Shown in pieces: positions 35,359-45,200 of a stretch of DNA of 64,000 bases. This stretch comes from an uncultured Paracoccaceae bacterium. GTDB taxonomy: Bacteria > Pseudomonadota > Alphaproteobacteria > Rhodobacterales > Rhodobacteraceae. The DNA is taken from the NCBI GenBank assembly GCA_947489705.1, contig CANLEQ010000005.1, positions 1-64,000 on the forward strand, read 5' to 3'. The first letter of the stretch is position 1, and every line of letters starts with the position of its first letter. The position numbers were made by a program, and so were the translations under genes. The notes below the pieces were generated by a model. It searched no databases. It had not been told where the DNA came from and was given only the letters and a program-made list of their open reading frames with translations.

Positions 35359-36780
35359 ATGCCAGATCGCTATTTCAACGAGATGTATCACGACGGTGCC
35401 GTCCGTCCCCCGTACGAAGGGCTCGAGGCCTGGGCGCGGGACATGCCGGCCGATCTGCGCGGCATGAAGCAGAGCGAGGCCGAAAAGCTCTTTCGCCGGA
35501 TCGGGATTACCTTCGCGGTCTACGGCGAGGGGGGCAGCCCCGACCGCCTGATCCCGTTCGACATGTTCCCGCGGGTCTTCTCATCCGCCGAATGGGGCAA
35601 GCTGGAACGCGGCATCAAGCAGCGCGCCCGCGCCCTCAACGCGTTCCTGTCGGACATGTACAATCGCGGCGAAATGGTGCGGGCGGGCCGGATCCCCGCG
35701 CATCTCGTCTATCAGAACGACGCCTTCGAGATGGCGGTGACGGGCTTCACCCCGCCGGGCGGCGTCTTCAGCCACATCGTCGGGATCGACCTCATCCGGA
35801 CTGGCCCCGACACGTTCTACGTGCTCGAGGACAATTGCCGCACGCCGTCGGGCGTGTCCTACATGCTCGAGAATCGCGAAATCATGATGCGGATGTTCCC
35901 GCATCTGTTCCAGCAGAACCGCATCGCTCCGGTGGAAAGCTACCCCGCGCTGCTCAAGCGGACGCTGGCGAGCGTCGCCCCCAAGAAATGCGAGGGCGAT
36001 CCGCGGGTCGTCATCCTCACGCCGGGCCATTTCAACAGCGCCTATTACGAGCATTCCTTCCTCGCCGACATGATGGGGATCGAACTGGTCGAGGGGCAGG
36101 ACCTGTTCGTCGAGGGCGACTTCGTCTGGATGCGGACGACCGAAGGCCCCAAGCGGGTCGACGTGATCTACCGGAGGCTCGACGACGCGTTCATCGACCC
36201 GCTCTGTTTCAGGCCAGACAGCATGTTGGGCGTGCCGGGCCTCATGAACGTCTACCGCTCGGGCGGGGTCAGCATCGCCAGCGCACCGGGCGCCGGCGTG
36301 GCGGACGACAAGGCGATCTACACCTACGTGCCCGACATGGTGCGGTTCTATCTCGGCGAAGAACCGATCCTGCAGAACGTGCCGACCTGGCAATGCGCCA
36401 AGGCCGACGATTGCAAATACGTGCTCGAGAACCTCGCCGAACTGGTGGTGAAGGAAGTGCACGGATCGGGCGGGTACGGGATGCTGGTCGGGCCGAAATC
36501 CACCAAGTCCGAGATCGAGCTTTTCGCCGCCAAGATCCGCGAGAATCCGTCGAACTACATCGCGCAACCCACACTGAGCCTGTCGACCTGTCCCACCTTC
36601 GTCGAAGAGGGCGTGGCGCCCCGGCATGTCGATCTCAGGCCCTATTGCCTCGTCGGCCAGGAGGTGAACCTCGTGCCCGGCGGATTGACGCGCGTCGCGC
36701 TCAACGAAGGGTCGCTCGTGGTCAACTCTTCCCAGGGTGGCGGCGTCAAGGACACCTGGGTCATCGCGGGGAGCCACTGA
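35359..36780 (+). CDS. circularly permuted ATP-grasp protein
   Basis: A 473-residue protein of the circularly permuted ATP-grasp family, likely a peptide or amide ligase that activates a carboxylate with ATP. Visible family signatures: DNCRTPSGVSYMLENRE, LTPGHFNSAYYEHSFLA, and VKEVHGSGGYGML near the ATP-binding end. ATG 35359 has AGAGGTG upstream. It begins a four-part cluster with the alpha-E protein (1-bp gap), a transglutaminase and an Anbu-type protease, a widely conserved neighbourhood. Confidence 0.93.
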   Translation: MPDRYFNEMYHDGAVRPPYEGLEAWARDMPADLRGMKQSEAEKLFRRIGITFAVYGEGGSPDRLIPFDMFPRVFSSAEWGKLERGIKQRARALNAFLSDMYNRGEMVRAGRIPAHLVYQNDAFEMAVTGFTPPGGVFSHIVGIDLIRTGPDTFYVLEDNCRTPSGVSYMLENREIMMRMFPHLFQQNRIAPVESYPALLKRTLASVAPKKCEGDPRVVILTPGHFNSAYYEHSFLADMMGIELVEGQDLFVEGDFVWMRTTEGPKRVDVIYRRLDDAFIDPLCFRPDSMLGVPGLMNVYRSGGVSIASAPGAGVADDKAIYTYVPDMVRFYLGEEPILQNVPTWQCAKADDCKYVLENLAELVVKEVHGSGGYGMLVGPKSTKSEIELFAAKIRENPSNYIAQPTLSLSTCPTFVEEGVAPRHVDLRPYCLVGQEVNLVPGGLTRVALNEGSLVVNSSQGGGVKDTWVIAGSH

Positions 36781-36781
36781 C

Positions 36782-37741
36782 ATGCTGAGCCGGACCGCCG
36801 ACAATCTCTTCTGGATCGCGCGCTATATCGAGCGCGCCGAGACCAATGCCCGCCTTCTCGAGGTCGGGGCGCGCAACGCGATGCTGCCCGATACCGGCAG
36901 CGGGCGGGGCAATCGCAACGAATGGGAATCGGTGCTGATGGCATCGGGCACCAAGGCCCGTTTCGACGCGAAATACGGCGCCGCCGTCGAGCGCAACGTC
37001 GAGACGCATCTCTTCTTCGACGCCGACAATCCGTCCTCGGTCTCGTCGTGCTTCAATGCCGCGCGCGAGAACGGCCGCATCGTGCGCACGGCCCTCACGA
37101 CGCAGGTGTGGGAGGCGCTCAACACCGCGCATGCCGACCTCATCGATCTCTCGCGCCAGGAGCGGTCGTCCCTCTCGACCACCGACCTGATCGACTGGAC
37201 GTTGCGCACCTGCAGCCTGATCCGCGGCGCCGGCCTCGCCACGCAACTCAGGAACGACGGCTACGATTTCACGAATATCGGGCATTTCCTGGAGCGCGCC
37301 GACAGCACCGCGCGGATTCTCGACGTGAAGTACTACGTGCTGCTGCCAGACGTGGCGTTCGTGGGTTCGGGGCTCGATAATTACCAATGGCGCACTGTCC
37401 TGCGCGCTATGAATGCCACGCGCGCCTTCCACTGGGCCTATGGCGGCGAGGTCACGGCGGCGAAGATCGTCGATTTCCTGGTCCTGAACCGTCAGGCACC
37501 GCGTTCGCTCATCAATGCGGCCGACGGCGTGCTCCACCACCTCCTGCGGCTCGAAACCCAATACGGTCGCGGATGCGAGGCCCAGACGCGGGCCCGCGCG
37601 CTCGTCGACAAGCTCAACAGGACGACCACGGAAGTCATCTTCGACAAGGGGCTCCACCAGTTCCTTCGCGAATTCATCAGCGACGTCAACGCATTGGGCG
37701 GTGTCGTTCATCAAGTCTATCTCAGCGGGGAATCGCGATGA
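36782..37741 (+). CDS. alpha-E domain protein
   Basis: A 319-residue all-helical protein of the alpha-E family. The opening MLSRTADNLFWIARYIERAE is diagnostic. The family is believed to work with the permuted ATP-grasp enzyme, perhaps in peptide or glutamate-type modification; the reaction is not established. It follows the ATP-grasp gene after a single base and overlaps the transglutaminase start by ATGA (37738-37741). There is no signal peptide. Confidence 0.92.
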   Translation: MLSRTADNLFWIARYIERAETNARLLEVGARNAMLPDTGSGRGNRNEWESVLMASGTKARFDAKYGAAVERNVETHLFFDADNPSSVSSCFNAARENGRIVRTALTTQVWEALNTAHADLIDLSRQERSSLSTTDLIDWTLRTCSLIRGAGLATQLRNDGYDFTNIGHFLERADSTARILDVKYYVLLPDVAFVGSGLDNYQWRTVLRAMNATRAFHWAYGGEVTAAKIVDFLVLNRQAPRSLINAADGVLHHLLRLETQYGRGCEAQTRARALVDKLNRTTTEVIFDKGLHQFLREFISDVNALGGVVHQVYLSGESR

Positions 37742-38577
37742 GACTGAACATCACCCACCGCACGCGGTATCAGTTCGACACCCCGAAACGCAGCCTGACC
37801 CAGAGCCTGCGTCTCTGGCCCACCGATTTCGACGGTCAGACCGTCGAGAGTTGGTCCGTCGATATCGAGGGGCACGACGTCGCGCGCGGCGCCGCCCTGC
37901 GCGACGGGGCCGGCGACTGGATCGAGACCGTCGCGATGCGCAATGTCAGCGACGTGACCATCGCGGTCAGCGGCACGGTCGAGACGCGCGACCTCACCGG
38001 CTTCGTCCGGGGGCTGCGCGAAAAGGTCTCGCCGATCGCCTATCTCCGGCCGTCTCCGATGACGCGCCTTAACGATCCGTTGCGCGAATTGTCGGCAAAG
38101 GCGGTCGAGGGCCTGAAGAATCCGCTCGACCGCGCCCACGCTTTGGCCCGCGCGGTAACCGAGGCCATTCCCTATCGCAGCGGGAAGACCGTGGCCGACA
38201 CGACCGCCGCGGAAGCGCTCGAGCTCGGGGAGGGCGTGTGCCAGGATCAGGCCCATGCGCTCATCGCCATCGCACGTGCCGCGGACGTTCCGGGACGGTA
38301 CGTGTCGGGTTATCTGCATGCGAGTTCGGATGGCCGGATGCACGAGGCGAGCCATGCCTGGGCGGAGCTCTGGGTCGACGATATCGGCTGGGTTGGCTTC
38401 GATGCCGCCAATGCATGCTGTCCGGACGACAAGTACGTGCGTCTCGCCTCCGGGATCGATTCGGTCAATGCCGCTCCGATTCGCGGCATGGCGCTCGGCG
38501 GCGGCACGGAACATCTCGACGTGAACGTGAAGGTCCTGCAGGCCGGACAACAACAGCAACAGCAGACACAAAGATGA
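37738..38577 (+). CDS. transglutaminase family protein
   Basis: A 279-residue protein with the papain-like transglutaminase core: Cys168 in GVCQDQAHA, His206 in ASHAWAEL and Asp222 in GFDAAN, a complete catalytic triad. The N-terminal 90 residues form the beta-rich domain found in this cluster's proteins. The C terminus ends with a poly-Gln run (QQQQQQ-like), unusual for a cytosolic enzyme in this window. Activity could be as a peptidase or amidase rather than crosslinking. No signal peptide is seen. Confidence 0.93.
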   Translation: MRLNITHRTRYQFDTPKRSLTQSLRLWPTDFDGQTVESWSVDIEGHDVARGAALRDGAGDWIETVAMRNVSDVTIAVSGTVETRDLTGFVRGLREKVSPIAYLRPSPMTRLNDPLRELSAKAVEGLKNPLDRAHALARAVTEAIPYRSGKTVADTTAAEALELGEGVCQDQAHALIAIARAADVPGRYVSGYLHASSDGRMHEASHAWAELWVDDIGWVGFDAANACCPDDKYVRLASGIDSVNAAPIRGMALGGGTEHLDVNVKVLQAGQQQQQQTQR

Positions 38578-38715
38578 CCTGCTGACGCAGCGTCATTTCG
38601 ATCAGCCCGAGACCTTCTGGCATGTTTGCGCGTTGACCGCTTCCCCGCCTTGCGGAACGGATTTTCGACGGTGGCCTTCGGGATGCCGTCCGTCTCAAAT
38701 ATGATCGAGCTAGAT

Positions 38716-39432
38716 ATGACTTACTGCGTTGGCCTGCTTCTGGATGCGGGAATGGTGCTTCTGTCCGACACACGGACGAATGCGGGCATCGACAACATTT
38801 CGACCTACCGCAAGATGTTCACCTTCGAGGATCCCGGCGAGCGGGTGATCGCGATCATGACCGCCGGGTCGCTGAGCGTGACGCAGACCACCATCGCGCG
38901 GATCGAGGAAGCCATCGACGACCCGGATGCCACCTCTATCATGAACGCGCCGACGATGCTGCGCGTGGCCGAGATCATCGGCGACACGCTGGCCTCCGTC
39001 AGCAGCAAGGTCGCCGCGAAGCTCAGCGACAAGCCGCAATCCGCCCGCGCCTCGATGATCGTCGCGGGCCAGCGGCGCGGTGGCGCGCCGAGGATGTTCC
39101 TCATCTATTCCGAGGGCAACTTCATCGAGGCCACGGGCGATACGCCGTTCCTCCAGATCGGCGAGCACAAATACGGCAAACCCATCCTCGACCGGGTGGT
39201 CCGCCCCGACACGACACTGGCCGATGCCCAGAAGGCGGCTTTGCTGTCGATGGATTCCACGCTGCGCTCGAATCTGAGCGTGGGGATGCCGCTTGACCTG
39301 GCACTGATCGAAACCGATGCGTGCCGGATCTCGCGGGCGCGTCGCATCGATGCCGAGGACGAGGTATTCCAGAACATGTCAGCTGCCTGGTCCGCGGCCT
39401 TGCGCGATTCGTTCACGAATATCGAGATCTGA
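38716..39432 (+). CDS. Anbu-type proteasome-like protease
   Basis: A 238-residue protein of the Anbu family, a bacterial relative of proteasome subunits and HslV. It starts MTYCVGLLLDAGMVLLSDTR; removal of Met would leave Thr as the N-terminal nucleophile. The conserved Asp/Lys framework of the fold is visible (SDTRTNAG, then Lys about residue 33). Anbu is usually encoded with ATP-grasp, alpha-E and transglutaminase genes, as here, after a 138-bp gap. ATG 38716 is preferred because the family begins there. No upstream ATPase partner is in the window. Confidence 0.9.
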   Translation: MTYCVGLLLDAGMVLLSDTRTNAGIDNISTYRKMFTFEDPGERVIAIMTAGSLSVTQTTIARIEEAIDDPDATSIMNAPTMLRVAEIIGDTLASVSSKVAAKLSDKPQSARASMIVAGQRRGGAPRMFLIYSEGNFIEATGDTPFLQIGEHKYGKPILDRVVRPDTTLADAQKAALLSMDSTLRSNLSVGMPLDLALIETDACRISRARRIDAEDEVFQNMSAAWSAALRDSFTNIEI

Positions 39433-39434
39433 CG

Positions 39435-40370
39435 TCAGGACCGCGCGTCGAAATGAGCGCGGAAGAGGTCGAAGACGCGGCCACGGCGCGCGGGCGTCTC
39501 CATCATCGTCTCGTGCCGCCCGCCCTCGATCAGGTGCAGCTCTCCGTCGGGCCAGGCCGTCATGCGTGCGGCGACCCGGGCGGCATCGACGATCATCTCG
39601 TCGGACCCCAGAACCGTCGCGCAGGGCACGCGCGGGGCAGGGCGCGCGGCGAGGGTCCGGCATTCCCGCAGCGCCTCGTTCAGCCAGCGCAGCGACGGGC
39701 CTCCAAGGCCGATCTCGGGGTGCAGCTCGACCTGCCGGGCCATCCAGGCATATTGCTCGGGGTCGCTGGTCAGCAGATTGCCCTCGAACCCGGTCGCGTT
39801 CGGATAGGAAGCGGCCGAGGTTCCGGGGGCATAGAGATGGTCGAGCGCCATCCGCCGCGCGGCCCAGCTCAGGCCCCAGGCCACGGGCCGAAGCGCGCCC
39901 GACAGCCGGATGCCCCACATCGGCGACGAGAACGCGGCGGATGCGACGTCCAGCCCCTCCATCAGCGCGCGCAGGCCGATCGCCCCGCCCATCGAATGCC
40001 CCAGAAGGTGCCAGGGCCTTGGCAGGCCGAGCGTTTCGGCCGCGCGCGTCAGTGCGGCAAGATCGAACTGGAAATCCCTGAAATGCAGGATATGTCCGCC
40101 CATCGGATCGCTCAGCATCCTTTGGGTGAGACCCTGGCCGCGCCAGTCGACCGAGATCGTCGAAAGCCCGATCCGCGCCATTTCCACCGCGGTCGGGCCG
40201 TATTTCTCGATATATTCCGTACGGCCCGGAAGCATCAGGACGGTGCCGCGCCCCGCCTTGGCGCGCCAGTATCCGATGCGGATCCGCAGACCGTCGCTCG
40301 TTTCGACCCAATGCGCGGCACCGCCCGGGGGGCCGTCCGCGATATCGTCGAATAGCGGGGCGGCCTTCAT
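39435..40370 (-). CDS. alpha/beta hydrolase, lysophospholipase-like
   Basis: A 311-residue alpha/beta-fold hydrolase of the monoglyceride lipase/PldB type. The nucleophile elbow is GHSMGGA (about residues 124-130), with the acid in VLGSDEMI and the His in EGGRHE. It has no signal peptide. Its start is 4 bp after the SCP2-domain gene on the same strand, so the pair is probably co-transcribed and linked to lipid handling. Substrate unknown. Confidence 0.9.
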   Translation of the reverse strand: MKAAPLFDDIADGPPGGAAHWVETSDGLRIRIGYWRAKAGRGTVLMLPGRTEYIEKYGPTAVEMARIGLSTISVDWRGQGLTQRMLSDPMGGHILHFRDFQFDLAALTRAAETLGLPRPWHLLGHSMGGAIGLRALMEGLDVASAAFSSPMWGIRLSGALRPVAWGLSWAARRMALDHLYAPGTSAASYPNATGFEGNLLTSDPEQYAWMARQVELHPEIGLGGPSLRWLNEALRECRTLAARPAPRVPCATVLGSDEMIVDAARVAARMTAWPDGELHLIEGGRHETMMETPARRGRVFDLFRAHFDARS

Positions 40371-40374
40371 TCCG

Positions 40375-40659
40375 TCAAAGTACGGAGGCCAGTTTCATCG
40401 CCTGGCCCATGTCGCCATCGACCTTGAGCTTGCCGGTCATGAAGGCGGTCGTGGGATTGGTCTCGCCGTCGAGGATCGACTTGAAGGTCTCCGTATCGGC
40501 GGTGAGCGTCACGTCGGCCGGCTCGTCCGCGGCACGGGCGCCCGCCTCGTCGAGCATGATCGTCCCTTCGCCGGTGATCACGAACTTGGCCGACCCGTCA
40601 TAGGATCCGCCGGTCTTGTCGTTCAACTGGCGTACCGCCTCGTCGATCACTTCGCTCAT
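40375..40659 (-). CDS. SCP2 sterol-binding domain protein
   Basis: A 94-residue stand-alone SCP2 domain, a small lipid-carrier fold. The stretch MSEVIDEAVRQLNDKT leads into KFVITGEGTIMLDE and ends with GKLKVDGDMGQAMKLASVL, all typical. The domain probably binds fatty acyl or similar ligands in the cytosol. It is followed after 4 bp by the lipase-like hydrolase. Confidence 0.93.
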   Translation of the reverse strand: MSEVIDEAVRQLNDKTGGSYDGSAKFVITGEGTIMLDEAGARAADEPADVTLTADTETFKSILDGETNPTTAFMTGKLKVDGDMGQAMKLASVL

Positions 40660-40746
40660 TTCTGCTTTCCCTCAAACGTGAGTCCGCGACGGTGTGCAAA
40701 CCCTCTGCGGCGCGTTATTGTCGATCTCGCGATTATGGAGCCTCAG

Positions 40747-41286
40747 ATGCGGATACTCAAACCTGTCGTTGCGGCACTGGCCATCGCGCTGGCGCAGCCC
40801 GTCGCGGCCCAGGAGGCGCTCGACGATCTCTTCGGCGCGCTCTCGACCGCCGGCGAGGCCGATGCGAGGCGCATCGCCGAGAAGATCGCCACGGAATGGA
40901 TGCGGTCGGGCTCGCCCGCGATGGACATGCTGCTTTCGCGCGGTCACGACGCGATGGAGGCCGGCGAGACCGGCGAGGCGATCGAGCATTTCAGCGCCCT
41001 CATCGATCATGCCCCGGATTTCGCCGAAGGCTATCACGCGCGGGCCACGGCCTTCTTCCAGCAGCGCCGCCTGGGTCTCGCGATCGACGACCTGCGCACG
41101 ACGCTCGCGCTCAACCCGCGACATTTCGGGGCGCTCGCGGGCGTGGGAATCATCTTCGAGGAATTCGGCCGCGACGATCTGGCGCTCGAAGCCTGGCGCG
41201 AGGTCGACGCGCTCTATCCCACCCATCCCGAAGCCGCACGCGCCATCGAACGGCTGGAGCGTGCCGTCGAGGGCACCACCCTCTGA
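40747..41286 (+). CDS. secreted TPR-repeat protein
   Basis: A 179-residue protein with a Sec signal (MRILKPVVAALAIALAQPVAA; cleavage probably after VAA-Q near residue 21). Two to three tetratricopeptide repeats follow (about residues 65-160: GEAIEHFSALIDHAPDFAEGY, then LGLAIDDLRTTLALNPRHFGA), typical for protein-protein docking in the periplasm. GGAG lies seven bases before ATG 40747; ATG 40735 is a possible alternative. It precedes the beta-barrel gene by 178 bp. Confidence 0.85.
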   Translation: MRILKPVVAALAIALAQPVAAQEALDDLFGALSTAGEADARRIAEKIATEWMRSGSPAMDMLLSRGHDAMEAGETGEAIEHFSALIDHAPDFAEGYHARATAFFQQRRLGLAIDDLRTTLALNPRHFGALAGVGIIFEEFGRDDLALEAWREVDALYPTHPEAARAIERLERAVEGTTL

Positions 41287-41464
41287 GGCACCTTCGAACA
41301 CGCGCGTCTGCCTCCGCCCGGCAAGAGCACGCCGAAACCGTGAGTCCTTCGCGTCACATACAGGTATTTCCGCGCCTTCCGCGATTTACGGCCAGGCGCC
41401 GATCGGGCATCGTGCGGACGAACCCGAGACAATACGGGCACGAGCGGTATTCAAGGAGCCATCC

Positions 41465-42208
41465 ATGACATTTCGGTACATTCTGTGCGCGACCTGCGCC
41501 TTGTCGCTGAGCGCCGGGGCGGCCTCGGCCGTCGAGATCCTGGGCGGCGACGTGGCACTGTCCTATGCCACGTTCCTCGATGATGTCGCCATCGACCGGG
41601 ACGGCGGCACCGACAGCCTGTCGCGACTGAAGCTCGGCGGCCAGGCCGAAATCGGCTTCGGCCAGACCTTCGCGCTGCAGGGCGATGTTGCGTTCAACGA
41701 TTTCGGTGGTCCGCGCGACGACGTGGACACGCTGACGCTGCACGGCATCTATCACTACGACGCCGCGTTCTCGTTCGGCGCGTTCATCGGGCGCGACGCC
41801 AGCGACGCCTACGATCTCAGCTTCTACGGGATCGAACTGGCGCGCGATTACGTCGACTTCGCGGTGGAAGGCTACATTTCGGACGGCGATATCGACGATC
41901 TCGGATCGGGGATCATGCTCGGCATTTCCGGCAGCTACTGGCTCACCCCCGACATCAATGTGGGCGCGAGCTACGATCTCGCGAATGCCGACGAGGGAAT
42001 CGACGGCCACCGGATCGCGGTTCAGGCGGATTACACCTTCCGGCCCTCGACCAGCGTCTTCGCCGAAATGGGTTGGGCCGAGGTGGAATTCGACGGCGCG
42101 TCCTCCGACGAGACCTTCGTCGAGATCGGGGCGCGATACACGTTCGGTCTCCGTCAGGGGGCGACCTTCGGGATGCGCGGCCTCGCCGATCTTCTTCCCG
42201 GCGGCTGA
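41465..42208 (+). CDS. outer-membrane beta-barrel-like protein
   Basis: A 247-residue protein with a signal peptide (to about residue 22, AASAVEI). The rest has alternating hydrophobic/polar strands and many aromatic residues at strand ends, with the closing ARYTFGL like a terminal strand, as in OmpA-type or porin-like barrels of 8-10 strands. No C-terminal peptidoglycan domain is present. CAAGGAG is well placed before ATG 41465. Its function, perhaps a small pore or adhesin, is unknown. Confidence 0.78.
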   Translation: MTFRYILCATCALSLSAGAASAVEILGGDVALSYATFLDDVAIDRDGGTDSLSRLKLGGQAEIGFGQTFALQGDVAFNDFGGPRDDVDTLTLHGIYHYDAAFSFGAFIGRDASDAYDLSFYGIELARDYVDFAVEGYISDGDIDDLGSGIMLGISGSYWLTPDINVGASYDLANADEGIDGHRIAVQADYTFRPSTSVFAEMGWAEVEFDGASSDETFVEIGARYTFGLRQGATFGMRGLADLLPGG

Positions 42209-42219
42209 CGGACAGGGCG

Positions 42220-42260
42220 CATGACCGCGGGGGTTGTCTGACCCTTCCCCGGGGGTCATG
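42220..42260. terminator. imperfect hairpin after the beta-barrel gene
   Basis: CATGACC and GGTCATG pair over 7 bp, with an inner GGGG/CCCC helix and a 13-nt loop. It sits between the barrel gene and the helicase. It has no T-run, so it may be a weak terminator or an mRNA 3'-end protector. Confidence 0.4.
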
Positions 42261-42290
42261 TTGTGGTCAAGCATACCCGAGGCAGACGCC

Positions 42291-45200
42291 ATGAGCATGA
42301 CGACCGGCCGTATCGCGGCCGTCCTTGGCCCCACCAATACCGGCAAGACGCATTACGCGATCGAGCGCATGCTCGGCTATCGCAGCGGCATCATCGGCCT
42401 GCCGCTGCGGCTTCTGGCGCGCGAGGTCTACGACCGCATCGTGGCGATCAGGGGTCCCTCTGTGGTGGCGCTCGTCACGGGCGAGGAACGCATCGTGCCC
42501 GAGCGGACGCAATACTGGGTCTGCACGGTCGAGGCGATGCCCGAGGGCATGGGCACCGATTTCCTCGCCGTCGACGAGATCCAGCTTTGCGGCGATCCCG
42601 AGCGCGGGCATGTCTTCACCGACCGCCTTTTGCGCGCGCGCGGCACGCACGAGACGCTGTTCCTTGGGGCCGAGACGATGCGCGGCGCCATCGCCGCACT
42701 GGTACCGCAGGCGCAGTTCATGAAACGCGAGCGGTTCTCGACGCTGATCTATTCGGGCAGCCGCAAGATCAGCCGGATGCGCCCGCGCAGTGCGATCGTC
42801 GGATTCTCGGTCGACAACGTCTATGCCATCGCCGAGCTCATCCGCCGACAGAAGGGCGGCGCGGCCGTGGTGATGGGCGCGCTCAGCCCGCGGACGCGAA
42901 ACGCGCAGGTCGAGCTCTACCAGAACGGCGATGTCGATTTTCTCGTCGCGACGGATGCGATCGGCATGGGTCTGAACCTCGACATCGATCACGTGGCGTT
43001 CTCGTCGACGCGCAAGTTCGACGGGCGGCGGATGCGCGACCTCATGCCCAACGAACTGGCCCAGATCGCGGGCCGGGCCGGGCGGTACATGACCGACGGC
43101 ACGTTCGGCGTGACGGGCGAGGCTTCGGACCTCGACGAGGGCGTGGTCGACGCGATCACCAATCACCGCTTCGCGCCGCTCAAGGTCCTGCAATGGCGCA
43201 ACTCGGCGCTGCAATTCGGCACCACGGAGGCCCTGATCGCGTCGCTCGAGCAGAAGGCCGATCACGAACGTTTGAGCCGCGCCCGCGAGGCCGACGATCT
43301 CGCCGCGCTCAAGCATCTCTCGGCGATCCCCAAGATCCGCGATGCGTGTTCCGACGGGCGTTCGGTCAAACTTTTGTGGGATGTCTGCCGGATTCCCGAC
43401 TTTCGCGGGATCAGCGCGGGCGAGCATGCCGACATGCTCGACCGGATTTTCGGCTTCCTGCACGAATACGGCCGGGTTCCCGACGACTGGATGGCGCGGC
43501 AGGTCAAGCGGATCGATCGAACCGACGGGGACATCGATACGTTGTCCAAACGTCTGGCCTATATCCGGACCTGGACCTACGTCGCGCAGCGCAAGGGCTG
43601 GCTCGACGACGAAAATCATTGGCGCGGGGCGACCCGCGCTGTAGAAGATCGCCTGTCGGATGCCCTGCACGAGGCGCTGACGCAGAGATTTGTGGATCGG
43701 CGGACATCTGTTCTGCTCCGCCGGCTGAAGCAGAAGGAGAGCCTGTTGGCCGAAGTGAACGACAAGGGCGAAGTGACCGTCGAGGGCCAGATGCTTGGCC
43801 GGCTCGAAGGCTTCCGGTTTCGCCAGGACAAGAGCGCGTCTCCCGACGAGGCCAAGACGCTGCGCCAGACAGCGGCTGCCGCCCTGGTGCCCCAGTTCCA
43901 CCTTCGATCGGACCGATTCTACAACGCGCCGGATACCGAGATCGACTTCACCGAGCAGGGCGGCCTCATGTGGGGCGACCAGGCGGTCGGCAAGCTCGTC
44001 AAGGGCGACGATCCGCTGAAGCCCGGCATCCAGGCCTTCGTCGACGAGGATGCCGGACCCGAGGTCGCGGAGAAGGTCAGGCGCCGGCTGCAGCATTTCA
44101 TCGATCGCAAGGTCGCCGCACTTTTCGAGCCGCTTCTGGGGATGCGCAACGACGAGACGCTGACCGGGCTCGCCCGCGGGTTCGGCTTCCGGCTGATCGA
44201 AGGCATGGGCATCGTCCCGCGCGAACAGGTGGCGCGCGAGGTCAAGGATCTCGACCAGGAGGCCCGCGGTGCGCTGCGCAAGCATGGTGTGCGTTTCGGC
44301 CAGTTCACCATCTTCCTGCCGCTTCTGCTGAAGCCCGCGCCGACCCGGCTGCGCCTCGTCCTGTGGTCGCTCGATCGCGGGCTTGATACCTTCCCCGAAA
44401 GCCCGCCGCCGGGCCTCGTGACCATTCCGGTGGAACGCGACGCACCCGAGGGCACCCACCTCATGTCAGGCTATCATCCCGCCGGCGAGCGCGCGATCCG
44501 CATCGACATGCTGGAGCGGCTGGCCGACATGCTGCGCGGCGAGGACAGTCGCCGCGGCTTCGAGGCGAAGGCCGACATGCTGTCGATCACCGGCATGACG
44601 CTCGAGCAGTTCGCCACGCTGATGGGCGGGCTCGGCTATCGCGCCGAGAAGGGCGAGCGCGACAAGGTCAAGGCCGCGTCGCCCGATCCGCAACCGGACG
44701 TTCCGCAGCCCGATCCCCAGCCCGACGTGCCCCAGCCCGAGCCCGATCTGCCGCCCGAGCCGTCGCCCGGCGACACGCCGCCCGAGACGCCCGATCCGGG
44801 CCCCGCGGACGTGCCGGATCCCGAACCGGAGGAAACCCCGCCGAGCCCGCCGAGCGAGCGGCCCGGCGAGGCGCCCGACGAAGGCCCCGTGACCCCCCCG
44901 ACCGAGGTGCCTCCGTCACCCGATCCCGGCACTCCGCCCACGATGGCGGCCGGAACCGATTCCGTCGCCGCACCGGGGGGGACGCAAACCCCCGGCGACG
45001 CGCTGAAATCCGGCGAGGACGGCATCGCGGCGATCGACGACGCGGATATGGCACAGGGTGCCAAAGGGGACGACGCCCCGCGCGAGCGCGAGGTCTTCTA
45101 TACTTTCACCTGGGCGGGGAACCGCCCCGCACGCCAAGGCAAGCCGCGGGCGCAGGATGCGCGACCGAAGGGCAAGGGCCCGAACCGCCGCAAGGGTGCG

